From Methanobrevibacter_A sp964431035 (GTDB taxonomy: Archaea; Methanobacteriota; Methanobacteria; Methanobacteriales; Methanobacteriaceae): DNA of 33,565 bases. The DNA is taken from NCBI GenBank assembly GCA_964431035.1, contig CAYSIF010000013.1:1-33565 (forward strand), written 5' to 3'. Shown one piece after another: positions 32,852 to 33,565 of this stretch; position 1 is the first letter of the stretch; each line of letters opens with the position of its first letter. Below the pieces are notes generated by a model, which had not been told where the DNA came from, ran no database searches, and saw only the letters and a list, made by a program, of their open reading frames with translations. A program made the position numbers and the translations under genes.

Positions 32852-33376
32852 TTAAGGTAATGCTTTTTTGTATTTTTTCTTGAATCTTGTGATTTCTTTT
32901 TTGATTTCTGTGATTTTCTTTTTATTATCTTGGAATACTAGTTCTTCCCCACAGTCTGGACATAGGAATCCATGTTCTGTTGCATTTTCAAAGTTGTATC
33001 TTTGGTGTTGGTTGTCGCATATAAAAAACATGTTGTTTTCTTCATTTTCTAATTGTCTTTCGAGGTTAGCTAGTTTTGCTGTTGCTTTTTTGCTGATTTG
33101 TTTGTTCACTTCGTCTTCATCGAATTTCCAAGCATATGTGAACCATTGTGTTTCTGGATCTTTGCTTCTTTTGTAGCTTGCTAATTGTGCATCGTATAGT
33201 TTGTATAAGACTCTTCTTACAACGTTTAGACGGATTTCTGTTTTTTCTGCTATTTTTTCGTCAGTGTCTACACCATCGATTAGAGCTTTAACAATAGGTA
33301 TGTTGTCTTCATCCCCCATGACATTAATTAGTAAATCTTTAACTAGGGGATCTTTTAATATGGATTTTTTTGCCAT
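32852..33376 (-). CDS. tfe: Transcription factor E (TFE alpha) with altered zinc ribbon
   Basis: TFE assists promoter opening by archaeal RNA polymerase. The 174 residues show the extended winged helix (1-90; DTDEKIAEKTEIRLNVVRRVLYKLYDAQLA), then a basic/acidic helical linker and a zinc ribbon (117-149). The usual ribbon is CPxCH...RY.F..A...GF.CP.CG. Here the first half is C120-DNQ-H124-QRYNFENA and the second half is GFLCPDCG (C139, C142), so Gln123 replaces the second cysteine. Zinc may be held by three Cys plus H124, or not at all. A lysine-rich tail follows. The TATA-like AACATATATA (33401-33410) lies only about 29 bases from the ATG, implying a very short leader. Confidence 0.93.
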   Translation of the reverse strand: MAKKSILKDPLVKDLLINVMGDEDNIPIVKALIDGVDTDEKIAEKTEIRLNVVRRVLYKLYDAQLASYKRSKDPETQWFTYAWKFDEDEVNKQISKKATAKLANLERQLENEENNMFFICDNQHQRYNFENATEHGFLCPDCGEELVFQDNKKKITEIKKEITRFKKKYKKALP

Positions 33377-33565
33377 TTTTAAATCTGTCCTTTATTTTTT
33401 TATATATGTTTTAAAGTTTGAAAATTTTAATAAAAAATTAATAGTTAATGAACAATGTTTTATAATATAAATAATATCTTATTGATTATTAATAAAATTT
33501 ACTATTTTTTTCATTGCTATCAAGTTAAGGTTTTTTGTATTTTTTTCTTTTATTTTTCATTATTT
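33377..33565. promoter_or_regulatory. tfe upstream region
   Basis: This 189-base AT-rich stretch runs to the right edge. It contains the minus-strand TATA-like AACATATATA (33401-33410) for tfe. I see no ORF or RNA gene in the rest. Confidence 0.4.

Overview
The window is chromosomal DNA of a very AT-rich euryarchaeal methanogen of the order Methanobacteriales, most likely Methanosphaera or Methanobrevibacter (inference; no rRNA is present to settle it). The evidence is archaeal information-processing genes (eS1, TFE, Orc1/Cdc6, pelota, ATP DNA ligase, RtcB/archease, Cdc48, archaeosine synthase), a methanopterin pathway gene (MptE-like), a hydrogenase maturation gene (HypC), a MraY-like/MurG-like pair as expected for pseudomurein synthesis, TATA-box promoters, and Shine-Dalgarno sites of the form GGTGAT or GGAG. 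No transposon, phage gene or CRISPR array is visible; this is compact core genome.

Layout. 1-601 (-): 5' part of a class V aminotransferase that runs off the left edge. 927-3574 (+): surE, mptE-like and cdc6, tightly packed. 3607-3789 (-): unknown tail-anchored small protein. 3912-7029 (+): archease, rtcB, 6-oxopurine/methylthioinosine phosphorylase and a NifX-like protein. 7313-8768 (+): ribosomal eS1 and a DUF92 membrane protein. 8876-9046 (-): rubredoxin. 9274-16208 (+): apgM, phosphohexomutase, sugar-1-P nucleotidylyltransferase, gamma-carbonic-anhydrase-like protein, hisC and an ASCH-TPR protein. 16393-25023 (-): glmM, ligase, thiC, cdc48 and tyrA. 25181-28423 (+): pelota, MraY-like and MurG-like. 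28420-29715 (-): class I flavin disulfide reductase. 29858-30106 (+): hypC. 30175-33376 (-): ACT regulator, tRNA-Ile(GAU), DUF59 protein, short archaeosine synthase, HD protein and TFE.

Functional themes. Amino-sugar activation (two phosphohexomutases plus a GlmU-like enzyme) can feed UDP-sugars to the MraY/MurG-like pair that would build lipid-linked cell-wall precursors. RNA processing and quality control are represented by RtcB with its activator archease, by pelota, by ArcS and by tRNA-Ile. Replication and repair are represented by Cdc6 and the ligase.

The most unusual items are domain-level. The prephenate dehydrogenase carries a C-terminal domain that reads like the FDX-ACB domain of phenylalanyl-tRNA synthetase. 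A TPR protein has an N-terminal ASCH domain. TFE lacks one zinc-ribbon cysteine. The Cdc6 has altered Walker B and sensor 1 motifs. The gap upstream of cdc48 switches abruptly from T-rich to A-rich. I see no obvious multi-gene defence or secondary-metabolite system.
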